A stretch of 64,000 nt of DNA from Azospirillum sp. TSH58 (GCF_003119115.1 NZ_CP022364.1:396501-460500), one strand, 5' to 3'. Shown: positions 8,157 to 20,308, counted from the stretch's first letter. Translations and numbers: made by a program. The notes: a model not told the origin generated them from the letters alone.

Positions 8157-9029
8157 ATGCCCCAGCTCGAAATCCTCAGCCGCCTCCCCGCTGGACCGGC
8201 CAAGCCCGTGCCCCTGCTGTTCGTCCACGGCGCCTTCTGCGGCGGCTGGATCTGGGACGAGCATTTCCTGCCCTGGTTCGCCGAGCAGGGGTGGGAGGCC
8301 CACGCCGTGTCCCTGCGCGGCCATGGCGCCAGCGAGGGGCGGGAGCGGTTGAACAGCTTCGGCATCGTCGATTACATCGAGGATGTCCTGACCGCCGTGG
8401 ACGCCTGTTCGGCCCCGCCGGTGCTGATCGGCCATTCCATGGGCGGCATGGTGGTCCAGCGGACGTTGATCCGCCGCCGCTTCCCCGGAGCGGTCCTGAT
8501 GGCCTCCGCCCCGCCGCACGGCCTGCTGGAATCGACGTTGCGGCTGGCCTGGAGCGACCCCTATGTGTTCCAGCAGATGGGCATGCTGATGACCTTCGCC
8601 AACGGCATCGAACCGGAGGCGGTGCGCCGCGCCATGTTCTCCGACCAAGTGCCGCTGGAGCTGGCCAAGCGCTACGAACCGCTGATGCAGGAGGAATCGC
8701 AGCGCGTGCTTCTGGACATCGGCGGCTGGATCCCCTTCCCGCTGCTGCCGGCCCGCGGCGTTCCCGTGGCCGTGCTGGGCGCCGAGGAGGACCGGCTGAT
8801 CCCCAGGGACCAGGTCGCGGCCACCGCCCGCGCCTTCCGGACGGAGCCGGTCTTCTACCCCGCGATGGGGCACTGCATGATGCTCGAACCCGGCTGGGAA
8901 GCGGTCGCCCGCCACATCGCGGACTGGGTGGAGACGACCGTGCCGAAGACGGCGGCGCCGAAGAGAACAGCGCCGGCAGCGGTCCCGGACACGGTGCCGG
9001 AGACCGGCACGCGCGCCGCCGCCGACTGA
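8157..9029 (+). CDS. Alpha/beta hydrolase (esterase/lipase-like)
   Basis: A 290-residue protein from the ATG at 8157. The frame is open further upstream, but that part overlaps the preceding gene. It carries an oxyanion strand (LLFVHGAFCGGWIWDEHF), a nucleophile elbow (LIGHSMGGMVVQ, catalytic Ser), a late acidic residue in VLGAEEDRLIP and a catalytic His in AMGHCMML, so the triad is intact. The last roughly 30 residues are a Thr/Ala/Pro/Lys-rich tail that looks disordered. No signal peptide is seen, so it acts in the cytoplasm. It follows the hydrolase at 7435 by 77 bases on the same strand. The substrate is not predictable; monoglyceride or carboxyl esters are typical of the group. Confidence 0.85.
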   Translation: MPQLEILSRLPAGPAKPVPLLFVHGAFCGGWIWDEHFLPWFAEQGWEAHAVSLRGHGASEGRERLNSFGIVDYIEDVLTAVDACSAPPVLIGHSMGGMVVQRTLIRRRFPGAVLMASAPPHGLLESTLRLAWSDPYVFQQMGMLMTFANGIEPEAVRRAMFSDQVPLELAKRYEPLMQEESQRVLLDIGGWIPFPLLPARGVPVAVLGAEEDRLIPRDQVAATARAFRTEPVFYPAMGHCMMLEPGWEAVARHIADWVETTVPKTAAPKRTAPAAVPDTVPETGTRAAAD

Positions 9030-9057
9030 CCGGCAGGGCGCGCGCCCGTCCCGCCGC

Positions 9058-10743
9058 TCACTGCGTGCGCAGGGTCCGCAGGAAGCCGCCGATCTCGCCG
9101 TTCAGGGCCTCCGACTGCTGGGCCAGTTGCCGGGACGCCTCCAGCACGGCGTAGGCCATCGTGCCGCACTGCCCGGCGGCGGCGGTGACGCCGGAAATGT
9201 CGCGCGCCACCTCGCGGGTGACCTCGGCGGCCTGCTGCACGTTGCGGCTGATCGCCTGGGTCGCCGCCCCCTGCTCCTCCACCGCCGACGCGATGATCGT
9301 GGCGATGCCGTTCACCTGCTCGATCACCCGCGCCACGCCGCCGATCTCGGCCACCGCCTCGCCGGTCGCGGACTGGACGCCGGCGACCTGGGCGGCGATC
9401 TCCTCGGTGGCGCGGGCGGTTTGGCTGGCGAGGCTCTTCACCTCGCCCGCGACCACCGCGAAGCCCTTGCCGGCCTCGCCCGCGCGCGCCGCCTCGATGG
9501 TGGCGTTGAGCGCCAGCAGGTTGGTCTGCGCCGCGATGTCGTTGATCAGGCTGACCACGGTGCCGATCCGTCCGACCGCCTCGGCCAGCCCGGTCACCTT
9601 GCCGGTCGCCCGCTCCGACGCGGTGGCGGCGTCCCGCGCGATGCGCGAGGCGTCGGCGACGCGGCGGCTGATCTCCCCCACCGAGCCGGACAGCTGCTCC
9701 GTCGCCACGGCGACCGTCTGCACGTTGACCGAGGTCTGCTCCGTCGCCGCCGCCACCGTGCCGGCCAGCCGGTCGGTCTGCCCGGCGGCCCGGGTCATCT
9801 CCTGGGCCTCGTGCTCCATCGCCTCGGTTTCGTGCGACACCGCCTTCATCACCTCGCCGACGCTCCGCTCGAACCGTTCGGCAAGGCCGGCGAGGGTGCG
9901 GCGCTTGTCCTCTTCCGAGCGGCGGAGCGCGGCGGCCTGATCGGCCTCCAGACGCTTCTTCTCCTCGGCGTTGCTCAGGAACACGCGGGCGGCGCTGGCC
10001 ATCGCGCCGATCTCGTCGCGGCGGCTCGCCTCGGGAAAGGCGACGGAGTGGTCGCCGTCCGCCAAAGCGTGCATGCGGGTGCTGAGGCTGCGGATCGTGG
10101 CGCTGAGCCGCACCCCGACCAGCGCGATCAGGCAGACCGCCGGCACGGCCAGAAGACCCGCCACCGCCAGAACCGTCCACAGCGTGCCCAGGAAGGCGCT
10201 GCGGATGTCGTCGATGAAGACGCCCGTCCCGATGTAGATTCCCCAGGGCTGGAAAATCTTGATGTAGGACAGCTTCGCCGCCGTCTCGTCGCTGTTCGGG
10301 GCGACGTTCCAGAAGTAACCGTAGGTTCCCTCCCCCGTCGTCTTGGCGATCCGCGCCATGTCCATCAGGATCGGCGCGCCCTTGGTGTCCTTCACGCCGG
10401 ACACGTCCTGCCCCATCAGCTTCGGGCTGGGGTGGGCGAAACCGAAGCCGTCCAGGGTGATCGCGAACAGATACTCCTGCCCGCCGTAGCGCATGCCGAG
10501 GAGCGAGCGTTTGAAGCGGGCCTGCGCCTCCTCCCGCGTGATCTGCCCGGCGGCGGCCTCCGCCTCGTAGGCGGCGGCCATGCTGTGGGCGGCCTCGACC
10601 ATGAAGCGCAGGGACTGGATGCGGTCCGCGTGCATGCGCTGGTAGTTCAGCCAGAGGCCGGCGCCGACAATGGCGGCCGACGCGACGCTCGCCAGAGCCA
10701 CCAACCCCCAAAGCTTCGAGCGGATGGACAAATTATCGAACAT
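9058..10743 (-). CDS. Methyl-accepting chemotaxis protein with single Cache sensor
   Basis: A 561-residue chemoreceptor. Residues 10-32 form the first membrane helix. About 35-185 make a periplasmic sCache_2-type sensor ([56 protein letters not shown]). A second membrane helix follows at about 190-212, then HAMP. The signalling hairpin contains the highly conserved tip [20 protein letters not shown] near residue 405, and methylatable Glu/Gln positions flank it. Cache receptors of this type usually bind small organic acids; the ligand here is unknown. The C-terminus lacks a clear CheR-tethering pentapeptide. No che genes are near, so it feeds a distant chemotaxis cluster. Confidence 0.93.
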   Translation of the reverse strand: MFDNLSIRSKLWGLVALASVASAAIVGAGLWLNYQRMHADRIQSLRFMVEAAHSMAAAYEAEAAAGQITREEAQARFKRSLLGMRYGGQEYLFAITLDGFGFAHPSPKLMGQDVSGVKDTKGAPILMDMARIAKTTGEGTYGYFWNVAPNSDETAAKLSYIKIFQPWGIYIGTGVFIDDIRSAFLGTLWTVLAVAGLLAVPAVCLIALVGVRLSATIRSLSTRMHALADGDHSVAFPEASRRDEIGAMASAARVFLSNAEEKKRLEADQAAALRRSEEDKRRTLAGLAERFERSVGEVMKAVSHETEAMEHEAQEMTRAAGQTDRLAGTVAAATEQTSVNVQTVAVATEQLSGSVGEISRRVADASRIARDAATASERATGKVTGLAEAVGRIGTVVSLINDIAAQTNLLALNATIEAARAGEAGKGFAVVAGEVKSLASQTARATEEIAAQVAGVQSATGEAVAEIGGVARVIEQVNGIATIIASAVEEQGAATQAISRNVQQAAEVTREVARDISGVTAAAGQCGTMAYAVLEASRQLAQQSEALNGEIGGFLRTLRTQ

Positions 10744-10974
10744 GACAACCCTTCCGACAAATCAGCGCCGATGAGCGGTGGCACGCGGGCCTTCCTCTGC
10801 CGGAATGCTATCGAAGCAATCGTGACTTATTTATTAATAGTTTTATTTAGATATTTATAAACAAGATCGAGTATCATTGCATCCACTGCCGAGGTTCTTT
10901 TGCCTTCTGCGACGAAAAATTGATGACCCGCAAGGGTTATAAAATAATTCGGGCGCCGGATTTTGATGTCCCGC
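10744..10974. promoter_or_regulatory. AT-rich upstream region of the chemoreceptor gene
   Basis: This 231-base gap between the chemoreceptor start and the response-regulator stop holds the most AT-rich DNA in the window, mainly 10822-10870 and 10910-10955. The chemoreceptor promoter must lie here, reading leftward. I see no convincing sigma-54 or sigma-28 pair and no open frame worth calling. An AT-rich block like this is also the kind of DNA bound by GapR or H-NS-like proteins; that is inference. Confidence 0.5.
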
Positions 10975-12864
10975 TCAGGCGCCGGGCGCCGATTTCTGCG
11001 TCAGGACGAGGAAGACCTTCTCTTCGAGCTGCTCCGGGGTGAAGGGCTTGGCGATGTAGGCGCTGACATTGTGGGCCAGCGCCCGCTCCACCGCCTTCAG
11101 CGTGGCGAGCGCCGTCACCATCAGGAAAGGCAGATCGCGCCGCACCTCGCGCACGCGGCGCAGCACGTCGAGACCGCTGGCCTTCGGCATCATCCAGTCG
11201 CAGACGATCAGGTCGTAGGCCCCGTCCCCGGCCAGCCGGAGCAGCGCCTCCTGCCCGTCCGCCGCCGTGTCGATGTGGCCGATGCCGAGGTCGCGCAGCA
11301 CCGATTCGACGAAGCGCCGCGGCCCCTCCTCGTCGTCGACGACCAGCACGCGGATGGCGCCGAGGTCGATGAAGGGCACGCCGATCACCCCCAGCGCCCC
11401 GCGCATCCAGGAGGCGCGGGCCGAACGTTCCTTGCCACCCGTGGCCCCCAGCAGGAAGGAGCGCACGAAGCGTGGCCGGTGCACCTGCCGGTACAGCGCC
11501 TTGGCGACCGCCGCCCGGCTCTTGCCGCGGCAGAAGGCGCCGTCGCCGGCCATCCGCACCATCTCCAGCACCGTGTCGGGGTTCGGCTCGTCCTTGCCCT
11601 GGAGGGGACTCAGCAGGCGCTGGGTGCGGATGAAGGCGTTCTGGATCTCGTCGATCTGCCCGGCCATGTGCTCGCGGGCGTCCTCGGCGAAGGCGCTGTC
11701 GAGCACGAGCTTCTGGACCTCCGCCAGCCCCTTCAGCTTCTCGGTCTTCTCCTTCCAGCAGTCGAGCAGGCGCCCGGCGAAATCCCGCCCGTCGAAGAAC
11801 TGGGTCAGATAGCCGTTCACCGCCCGCTCGGCGCTGGGCGACAGCGGCATCCTCTGCAGGACGAACAGGATGCGGAGCTTCTGCATCAGCGTCCGCCCCT
11901 TGGTGATCTCGGGCAGCGTGTCCTCGTTGACGAGGAGCGCGCTGCGCCGCTGGAGCGCCGCCTCCGTCCGGGCGCCGCCGAAATAGCCCTCCCCCGTGCG
12001 CAGCCGCTGGGACACCTGGCTCAGCGCCATGATCTCCCGCTGCACCGCCTCCACCCCGAACAGGTCGCCGGCGCTGGTGATGGTGAAGCGGTCGGGCTTC
12101 GACAATTCACGGCGCAGCGCGAAGATCAGGCTGTCGCTCAGCACCGGCATGGCCGTGCGGCGCACCAGCGTCTCCAGACCCCGGAAGACGGGCGGCGCCT
12201 CGTCGGGCAGCGGCTTGTCCCCGGCGATCAGCGACACGATCATGTCCACCCGGTCCACGAAGGGCGCGTCCAGGGAACAGGACGCGGTGCCGGTGTCGCT
12301 GCGCAGGATCTCGCCGAGCAGCCGGTCGAGCGGCGCCAGCGCGTCGGCGTCCTCCAGACCGTCCGCCAGCTCCAGCAGGAGCCGCGCCTTTTCGGCGAAG
12401 CTGCGGCCCTGGTACAGATGCGTGGTCAGCGCCGCGTCGACCAGGAAGCGCCCGGTGAAGGCGTCGCGGGAGGCGATCAGCCGCTCCGCCGTGGCGGCGT
12501 AGGTGGCCGGCGTCAGGTCCGGCGGCTGGGCGTCCTTCAGCCGCTCGCGGGTCAGCCGGGCGACCTCGTTGACCAGGGCGGTCAGCGCGCCCTTGCGGTC
12601 CATCGCCCGTTCCGCCTGCTGGAGAATGGCGACGAAGGTCGGGATGTTGGACAGGCTCTGCTGGTGGCGGGGGGAGTGCAGAAGTTCGGTCGGGGTCAGC
12701 GCGTTCTCGTCGAAATAGCGCTGGCAATGCCGGCCGATGCTGTCGCGGCCCTGCGGGGTGTAGAAGTCCTCCGGGGTCCGGCAGACGGCGGTGTCGCCTC
12801 CGCCGTCCGTGTCCAGATCACGACCGCTATCCCGGCCGTCCGCGATGCTCTGGTCCGATGCCAT
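10975..12864 (-). CDS. Response regulator with long unrecognised N-terminal helical region, copy B
   Basis: A 629-residue protein. The last roughly 125 residues are a complete receiver domain: acidic pair in VLVVDDEEGPR, phospho-Asp in IVCDWMMP, Thr in MVTALAT and Lys in YIAKPFTPEQLEEKV. The 500 residues before it are predicted mostly helical (for example AEKARLLLELADGLEDADALAPLDRLLGEIL, with leucine heptads) and match no family I know. They share blocks with the protein at 15649-17601, such as DEIQNAFIRTQ versus DEIQNTFLRTN. No DNA-binding or enzymatic output domain is seen after the receiver. It starts 14 bases after the stop of the kinase at 12879-15524, so the pair is surely one transcription unit. 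Phosphorylation would act on the N-terminal module; what that does is unknown. Confidence 0.85.
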   Translation of the reverse strand: MASDQSIADGRDSGRDLDTDGGGDTAVCRTPEDFYTPQGRDSIGRHCQRYFDENALTPTELLHSPRHQQSLSNIPTFVAILQQAERAMDRKGALTALVNEVARLTRERLKDAQPPDLTPATYAATAERLIASRDAFTGRFLVDAALTTHLYQGRSFAEKARLLLELADGLEDADALAPLDRLLGEILRSDTGTASCSLDAPFVDRVDMIVSLIAGDKPLPDEAPPVFRGLETLVRRTAMPVLSDSLIFALRRELSKPDRFTITSAGDLFGVEAVQREIMALSQVSQRLRTGEGYFGGARTEAALQRRSALLVNEDTLPEITKGRTLMQKLRILFVLQRMPLSPSAERAVNGYLTQFFDGRDFAGRLLDCWKEKTEKLKGLAEVQKLVLDSAFAEDAREHMAGQIDEIQNAFIRTQRLLSPLQGKDEPNPDTVLEMVRMAGDGAFCRGKSRAAVAKALYRQVHRPRFVRSFLLGATGGKERSARASWMRGALGVIGVPFIDLGAIRVLVVDDEEGPRRFVESVLRDLGIGHIDTAADGQEALLRLAGDGAYDLIVCDWMMPKASGLDVLRRVREVRRDLPFLMVTALATLKAVERALAHNVSAYIAKPFTPEQLEEKVFLVLTQKSAPGA

Positions 12865-12878
12865 GCCCTAACCCCGTC

Positions 12879-15524
12879 TCATTCGGCCAGCAGCCCGCGC
12901 ACCGCCTCGATCAGGCGGTCCGGGGCCACGGGCTTCATGACGATCCGGCGGCCCGGCTGTGCCGTCATGTCCGCCGCCGTTTCATGGGACGCGTAGCCGG
13001 TCAGGAAGAGAATGCGCAGGTCGGGATTGCGCTCCGCCAGGGCGCGGGCCAGTTCCAACCCGTTCATGCGGGGCATGGACATGTCGGACACCACGGCGTC
13101 GAACAGCCCGCCGCACTCGTCCCAGCGCTCCAGCGCGTCCAGCCCGTCCACCGCCTCCGTCACCGTGCAACCGGCCTCCTCCAGCGCCAGACGGACATAG
13201 GTGCGCACGGATTCCTCGTCGTCCACCAGCAGGATGGCCGCCCCCTCGTCCTCGCCCAGCCCCAGCCCGTCGGCCAGAGAACCGGCCTTCACCGGCGCGG
13301 GCACCGTGGGCAGATGGATGGAGAAGACGCTGCCGCGCCCGTCCGGTCCGGCCTCCATCTCCACGGCGCCGCCGGCCTGCCGGGCGGTCCCGTAGACCAT
13401 CCACAGGCCGAGGCCGGTGCCCTTGCCCGGCTCCTTGGTGGTGAAGAAGGGTTCCCAGATTCGGTCGCGCACCGCCTCCGGCACGCCGCAGCCCTCGTCG
13501 ATGACGCGGATCACGGCGTAGCGCCCGTGCGCCAGCGCGCCGTGGCGCCCGAAGAACGCGCCGTCCGGCAGGGCGCTGTCCAACGCGATGGTCAGCCGTC
13601 CGCCGTCCGGCATCGCATCGCGCGCGTTGAGGGCGAGGTTCAGGATGGCCTGGTTCAGCATCACCGGGTTGGCGACGGCGTGGGCGTCCTCGTCGCCGAT
13701 GCGGATGTCCAGATCGATGCCGGCGCTCATCAGCGGCTTCAGGAAAATCTTCAGGTCGCGCACCAGCGGCGCCAGCGCCACCACCTCCGTCTCGTCGGAC
13801 GGACGGCGGCGCGAGAAGTCGAGAAGCTGCGCGGTCAGCGCGGCGGCCCGGTCGGACGCCTTGGCGATCTCCCGCACGCAGGTGGTGACGCGCGCCGGAT
13901 CGTCCGGCGCCCGTTCGGCCAGCCGGGCGAATCCGCCGATGGCGGTCAGCATGTTGTTGAACTCGTGGGCGATGCCGCCGGCCATGCGGCCCACCGCCTC
14001 CATCTTCTGCGACTTCTGAAGCTCCGCCTCGGCGCGGCGGCGCTCGGTCACGTCGTTCAGCACCAGGAGAACCGCCGCCTCCCGCTGGTAGACCGCGGGA
14101 AAGGCGCCGATCTCCACATGGCGCTGCTCGCCGGACGGGCGGGCGATCGCGCACTCCACCCGTTGCTGCTCGCCCTCCGCGCCCAGCCCGAGCCGCGTGG
14201 TCACCGTTTCCGCCTCGACGATGAAGCGGTTGAGGTCCAGCCCCTCCAGCCCGCCGCTGCCGTCCACCCCCAGGATCGACGCCGCCGCGGCGTTGCCGAA
14301 GCGGATGGCCCGGCGGTCCCAGAGGACGATGCCGTAAGGCGCCAGCTCGACCAGCTGCCGATAGCGCTTCTCGCTCTCGCTGAGCGCGCTGACGGTGGCC
14401 TCCAGCCGCTCCGTCTGACCGGCCAGCTGCTCCTCGCGCCGCTTCAGCTCGGTGATGTCCATCAGGATCTTCACGATGCCGCCGGAGCCGGTGGCGTGCT
14501 CGCTGATGCGGTACCAGCGACCGTCGGACAGACGCCCGTCCACCGGATCGGTGTGCAGCAGATGGCGCTTCATCCGCTCGGCGATCCAGTTCGCCATCTC
14601 GCGGTCGTCGCCCTCGTAACCACCGCGTTCGGCGGCGGCGCGCAGGATGTCCTCGAAGGCGGTGCCGGGCACCAGCACGTCGGCAAGGTTCGGGTAGGCG
14701 CTGCGGTAGCGCTCGTTGCAGAAGATCAGCCGGTCGTCCGGGCTGAACAGAACGAAGCCTTCGGAGATGCTGGACAGCGCGTCGTGCACCACCGACTGCA
14801 TGAAGCGCGCCTCGACCAGCGCCAGCGTCTCGGCGGTCGTCTCGATGCCGGTGCCCCGGTAGCCGGCGAACCGGCCGTCCGCGTCGGTGAAGGGCTGGGC
14901 GCTGATGCGGAAGACGCGGGTGTCGCCCGCCCCGTCGCGCAGCGTGACCTCCAGGTCGCGGAAGGCCCGCCCGGCCTCGATGTCGGCCAGATGGTCCAGC
15001 CAGGTGTCGGTGTCCTCGACCAGGGCGCCGAGGTCGAGCAGCGAATCGCCGAACACCGGCGCCGGATCGCCGCCGAGGATCTCCGGCAGGCGTTCGGACA
15101 CGTAGGTGTAGCGGTGGTCGGGGGCGCTTTCCCAGAACCAGTCGGACGCGGCCTCGGCGAAGTCGCGGAAGCGCTGGCGGCTGGCGGCCAGTTCCTCGTT
15201 GGCGGCGCGCAGCAGGCGGGCGGAGCGGTCCAGGGCCGCCGCCGCCGCGCGGGCGCGGCGCACCGACAGCACGGCCAGCGCCGCCATCGCCAGCGTCATC
15301 ACGCCGAGCGGCAGCATCAGCCGGTCGCGTCCCTCCTCCGGCATCATCACGGCCAGCAGGCCGGCGGCGCCGAGCATCAGGAACAGCAGGTCGGTCAACC
15401 CGCCCAGCCCGCGGCGCGGCGCCGCATCCCCGGCCGGCCGGGCGGCACGGACGTCAAGGTCGGTGTCGGTGGGGGGCAGCCCGCCCCGGCCGGAAAGATC
15501 CACGGAGCTCCGCTCCATCGTCAT
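12879..15524 (-). CDS. Membrane hybrid histidine kinase with PAS domains and C-terminal receiver, copy B
   Basis: An 881-residue protein from the ATG at 15524; a TTG six codons upstream and an ATG two codons inside are alternatives. Two hydrophobic helices (about residues 40-60 and 68-90) anchor it with almost no periplasmic loop. Three PAS-type units follow: the first with [17 protein letters not shown], the second with [23 protein letters not shown], the third with [13 protein letters not shown]. The kinase core has HEFNN (phospho-His), [18 protein letters not shown] and [11 protein letters not shown], and a receiver ([22 protein letters not shown]) ends the protein. It is a close paralogue of the kinase at 17615-19723, sharing [12 protein letters not shown] and [12 protein letters not shown]. 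It pairs with the regulator that starts 14 bases downstream. Confidence 0.92.
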   Translation of the reverse strand: MTMERSSVDLSGRGGLPPTDTDLDVRAARPAGDAAPRRGLGGLTDLLFLMLGAAGLLAVMMPEEGRDRLMLPLGVMTLAMAALAVLSVRRARAAAAALDRSARLLRAANEELAASRQRFRDFAEAASDWFWESAPDHRYTYVSERLPEILGGDPAPVFGDSLLDLGALVEDTDTWLDHLADIEAGRAFRDLEVTLRDGAGDTRVFRISAQPFTDADGRFAGYRGTGIETTAETLALVEARFMQSVVHDALSSISEGFVLFSPDDRLIFCNERYRSAYPNLADVLVPGTAFEDILRAAAERGGYEGDDREMANWIAERMKRHLLHTDPVDGRLSDGRWYRISEHATGSGGIVKILMDITELKRREEQLAGQTERLEATVSALSESEKRYRQLVELAPYGIVLWDRRAIRFGNAAAASILGVDGSGGLEGLDLNRFIVEAETVTTRLGLGAEGEQQRVECAIARPSGEQRHVEIGAFPAVYQREAAVLLVLNDVTERRRAEAELQKSQKMEAVGRMAGGIAHEFNNMLTAIGGFARLAERAPDDPARVTTCVREIAKASDRAAALTAQLLDFSRRRPSDETEVVALAPLVRDLKIFLKPLMSAGIDLDIRIGDEDAHAVANPVMLNQAILNLALNARDAMPDGGRLTIALDSALPDGAFFGRHGALAHGRYAVIRVIDEGCGVPEAVRDRIWEPFFTTKEPGKGTGLGLWMVYGTARQAGGAVEMEAGPDGRGSVFSIHLPTVPAPVKAGSLADGLGLGEDEGAAILLVDDEESVRTYVRLALEEAGCTVTEAVDGLDALERWDECGGLFDAVVSDMSMPRMNGLELARALAERNPDLRILFLTGYASHETAADMTAQPGRRIVMKPVAPDRLIEAVRGLLAE

Positions 15525-15582
15525 GGGTGTACCGCCGCGCAAGGCGCGCTGTGCATAGACCCGTAATAGGAGGGGAGCCGTT

Positions 15583-15601
15583 AACAGCGGGTTTCGCTGT
15601 T
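15583..15601. other. Short inverted repeat between the two kinase/regulator pairs
   Basis: AACAGCG at 15583-15589 and CGCTGTT at 15595-15601 form a perfect 7-bp stem with a 5-base loop. It lies in the 124-base gap between the regulator stop at 15649 and the kinase start at 15524. There is no T-run after it, so it is a weak terminator at best; it could be an operator or an attenuating hairpin. The gap means the second pair may have its own promoter. Confidence 0.35.
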
Positions 15602-15648
15602 CGCCTTCGTACGATCGGATTCTACCGTGAGCATACGATTTCCACCGC

Positions 15649-17601
15649 TCAGCGCCGGTTCACCAGAACCAGGATCTTCTCTTCGAGCTGTTCTGGAGAA
15701 AAAGGCTTGGCGATGTAGGCTGTGACGTCGTGGGCCATGGCCTCCTCCACCGCGATGATGGTGGCGAGCGCGGTGACCATCAGGAAGGGCATGTCGGGCC
15801 GCACCGCGCGGACCAGCTTCAGGAACTCCAGCCCCGACAGGCGCGGCATCTTCCAGTCGCAGACGATGAGGTCGAAGGCGCCCTGCCCCTCCTCGAATCG
15901 GGTCAGCGCCTCGCGCCCGTCCTGGGCGATGGTCAGCTCGGTGATGCCGAGGTCGCGCAGGATCATCTCGACATAGCCGCGCGCGGCCGGCTCGTCGTCG
16001 GCCAGCAGGACGCGCAGCGTGTTCATGGCGCGCATCGGCAGGCCGGCGCCGGCCAGCGTGGCGAAGAAATGGGCGAAGCGCTCGGCCCGCTGCTCCGTCG
16101 CGTCCTTGCAGCGGGCGAGGTAGCCGCGCAGGAAGGCGGTGGAGCGGACATGATGCCCGACCAGCTCGCGCGCCGCCGCCACGCATTTCCCCTCGGTGAA
16201 GGCGCCCTCGGCGAGCAGGCTGGCGAACTCCATGACCTCGTCGACGTGGGGCGGACGGTCCTTGGCGATGCGGGCGAAGACCTTGTTGGTGCGCAGGAAG
16301 GTGTTTTGGATCTCGTCGAGCATGCGGACGTAGCGCTCGCGCAGGCCGTCCGGCAGGGTGGAGCGCTGCACCCGCCGTTGCAGGTCGGCCAGCGCCTTGA
16401 TGCGGGCGCGCGGCGTGCGCGCCGTCTCGAACAGGCGCTGGGTGAAGTCGCGGGCCTCCAGATGGCGGCGCAGATGGGCGACGATCATGCGCCGGCTGCG
16501 CTCCCCCGACACCGCTCCTTCGAAGGCCAGAAGATCGACGATGCGGGCATAGTGGCTCTTGGCGTGCAGCACCGCCTCCAGCCGCGCGCCGGACAGCAGA
16601 AGCGCCACCCGCCGGTCGATCAGCCGGGTCGTGCGCTCCCCGCCGATCACCCCGCCCTTCACCGTCAGGCGGGCGGCGAGGAGGCTGATCGCCGACAGCT
16701 CGTCCAGCACCGCCGCCACGCTGTTCGGCTCCGCCTTGGTGCCGGACAGCGGCGCGTCGCCGAGCAGGGCGTGGTGAACCCCCGCCTCCAGCCCCAGCCG
16801 GGCGGCGCGCGCCTGATGGCGGGCGACGAAGGCGGACAGGCGGTGCAGGACCGCCGGGGCGTCGGGGTGGGACGGCGCCTCGCCCCGCCAGACCATCGCC
16901 ATGGCGTCGAGCACGCCGCGCAGCCCGTCCGCCCAGCCGAACAGCGCCTCGACCACCAGCCCGTTGGCCAGCATCTCCCCGACGATCTGGTCGAGGATGG
17001 CGATGCCCTCGCCGGACAGCCCGTCACCGTCGAGCGACAGGATGCGCACCAGCCGAAGCTCGTGGTTGCGCCCTTCGCCCAACCAGGCGGACAGCCAGCA
17101 ATCGATGGCGTGGCGCCCGGCGAAGCCCGGCGTCCGCGTCATGCTCTGCGCCACCGTGGCGGCGAACTGCTTGGCGTCGATGGACAGGGCCGCGCCGCTG
17201 TGGGCGCGCCGGGCGGTGAAGGCCAGCACCTCCTGCTCCAGCCGCTTCAGCTCCTCCAGCCGCATGGCGGGCGAGCGGCGTCCGGGACGGGCCTGCCGCT
17301 GCGCCACCCGCTCCAGCACCTGGGCGCGGCGCGGCCAGTCGAGGAAGGAACGCTGCGGCTCGACCTTGTGCAGGAATTCGGTGGGGGTGATGCCGCGCGC
17401 CTCCAGGAACTCCGCCAGTTCCTCCGCGATCAGGAATCGCGCGGCGGGGGCGAAGATCTCCTCGACCCGAACGCAGACGGCGGACTCCGGCGACTCCTCC
17501 GGCGCGTCGCCGCTCAGCTCGCCGAGGAGCGCGTCGACGTCGTAGACGCCGATGGGAATGCCGTCGGTCGGGAGCGGGGAAGGCGGCGGTGCGGCGTTCA
17601 T
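15649..17601 (-). CDS. Response regulator with long unrecognised N-terminal helical region, copy A
   Basis: A 650-residue protein that begins 13 bases after the stop of the kinase at 17615-19723. The C-terminal receiver (about 525-650) is intact: VLLADDEPAARG, phospho-Asp in IVCDWKMP, MVTALAT and YIAKPFSPEQLEEKI. The N-terminal roughly 520 residues are Ala/Leu/Arg-rich and helical, with no recognisable domain. An early PTEFLHK block aligns with PTELLHS in the second copy, and a later DEIQNTFLRTNKVF block with DEIQNAFIRTQRLL. Receiver identity between the copies is visibly much higher than in the N-terminal region, so the helical part is evolving faster. No output domain of a known kind is present. 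Possible roles include a scaffold, a phosphatase-like partner or a protein-binding switch; none can be chosen from sequence. Confidence 0.85.
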   Translation of the reverse strand: MNAAPPPSPLPTDGIPIGVYDVDALLGELSGDAPEESPESAVCVRVEEIFAPAARFLIAEELAEFLEARGITPTEFLHKVEPQRSFLDWPRRAQVLERVAQRQARPGRRSPAMRLEELKRLEQEVLAFTARRAHSGAALSIDAKQFAATVAQSMTRTPGFAGRHAIDCWLSAWLGEGRNHELRLVRILSLDGDGLSGEGIAILDQIVGEMLANGLVVEALFGWADGLRGVLDAMAMVWRGEAPSHPDAPAVLHRLSAFVARHQARAARLGLEAGVHHALLGDAPLSGTKAEPNSVAAVLDELSAISLLAARLTVKGGVIGGERTTRLIDRRVALLLSGARLEAVLHAKSHYARIVDLLAFEGAVSGERSRRMIVAHLRRHLEARDFTQRLFETARTPRARIKALADLQRRVQRSTLPDGLRERYVRMLDEIQNTFLRTNKVFARIAKDRPPHVDEVMEFASLLAEGAFTEGKCVAAARELVGHHVRSTAFLRGYLARCKDATEQRAERFAHFFATLAGAGLPMRAMNTLRVLLADDEPAARGYVEMILRDLGITELTIAQDGREALTRFEEGQGAFDLIVCDWKMPRLSGLEFLKLVRAVRPDMPFLMVTALATIIAVEEAMAHDVTAYIAKPFSPEQLEEKILVLVNRR

Positions 17602-17614
17602 CGATGCCCCGCCA

Positions 17615-19723
<2,109 letters not shown>

Positions 19724-19755
19724 TCCCCCCGGCCCCCCGCCAGTTGATTCCGCGC

Positions 19756-20187
19756 TCAGCCCTGCTTCGGGAAATGGTGATGGCCGTGGTCGCAGACGCC
19801 ACGCGAATGCTTGTCGTCGCAGCTTTCGCCGGACGCGGTCAAGCCGATCCAGGCGTGCAGCGCGTTGGGGTCGAACCCGGCCTTGCGGTCCGCCCCGACC
19901 TGGAGCAGCGGGCGGCGGATCAGGTCGCGGTCGGCCAGAAGGGCGGCCAGCGCCGACTCCTCGTCCAGCTCGTCCGGCTTCACCGCGCCGGTCTTCACGG
20001 CGGCGGCGCGGCGGTTGAACCAGTCCTCGACCGGACGGTCCCCGAAGAAGGGGCGCAGGGTCTCGGCGGTGAGGGGCTCGGCGGCCAGATCGCGTTCCAC
20101 CAGCGTGTGGCCGGCGGCCTGGAGCTGAAGCTTCTGCTTGGCGTTCGCCGTGCAGCCGGACAGACCGTAAAAGATCACTTCCGTCAT
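19756..20187 (-). CDS. ArsC/Spx-family, nitrogenase-associated-protein type, with Cys/His-rich tail
   Basis: A 143-residue protein from the ATG at 20187. The thioredoxin-like start (EVIFYGLSGCTANAKQKLQL) carries one Cys at the position of the ArsC/Spx active site. It continues with LRPFFGDRPVEDWFNRRA and RDLIRRPLLQVG. This whole layout matches the family named nitrogenase-associated protein (TIGR01616) in diazotrophs, which is related to arsenate reductase. The last 25 residues are rich in ligands (SCDDKHSRGVCDHGHHH: two Cys and five His), so a metal-binding tail is likely. The actual reaction is unknown for the family. It lies directly before the duplicated kinase/regulator genes and after the ABC importer. 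No nif structural gene is in the window. Confidence 0.8.
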   Translation of the reverse strand: MTEVIFYGLSGCTANAKQKLQLQAAGHTLVERDLAAEPLTAETLRPFFGDRPVEDWFNRRAAAVKTGAVKPDELDEESALAALLADRDLIRRPLLQVGADRKAGFDPNALHAWIGLTASGESCDDKHSRGVCDHGHHHFPKQG

Positions 20188-20232
20188 GGGGTTGGTGCTC
20201 CGCATCGAAACAGGACGAATTAGGTCCAGTCT

Positions 20233-20259
20233 ACCGGCGCAGAGACCGGGGGCGCCGGT
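20233..20259. terminator. Possible weak hairpin between importer and ArsC-like gene
   Basis: ACCGGCGC at 20233-20240 pairs perfectly with GCGCCGGT at 20252-20259 across an 11-base loop. It is in the 121-base gap after the ArsC-like start and before the importer stop. No T-run follows on either strand, so it is only a candidate for termination. Confidence 0.3.
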
Positions 20260-20308
20260 GACGGAATGTCGCACCCCCGGATTGTCGAGCGGATCGGCTG
20301 TTCGCCAA

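Noticed and set aside
10775-10800. TGGCAC at 10779 as a sigma-54 promoter
   Set aside because: The required TTGC at the proper spacing is absent.
12858-15566. A 902-codon plus-strand frame opposite the kinase of copy B
   Set aside because: Same artefact: the kinase motifs on the minus strand are unmistakable.
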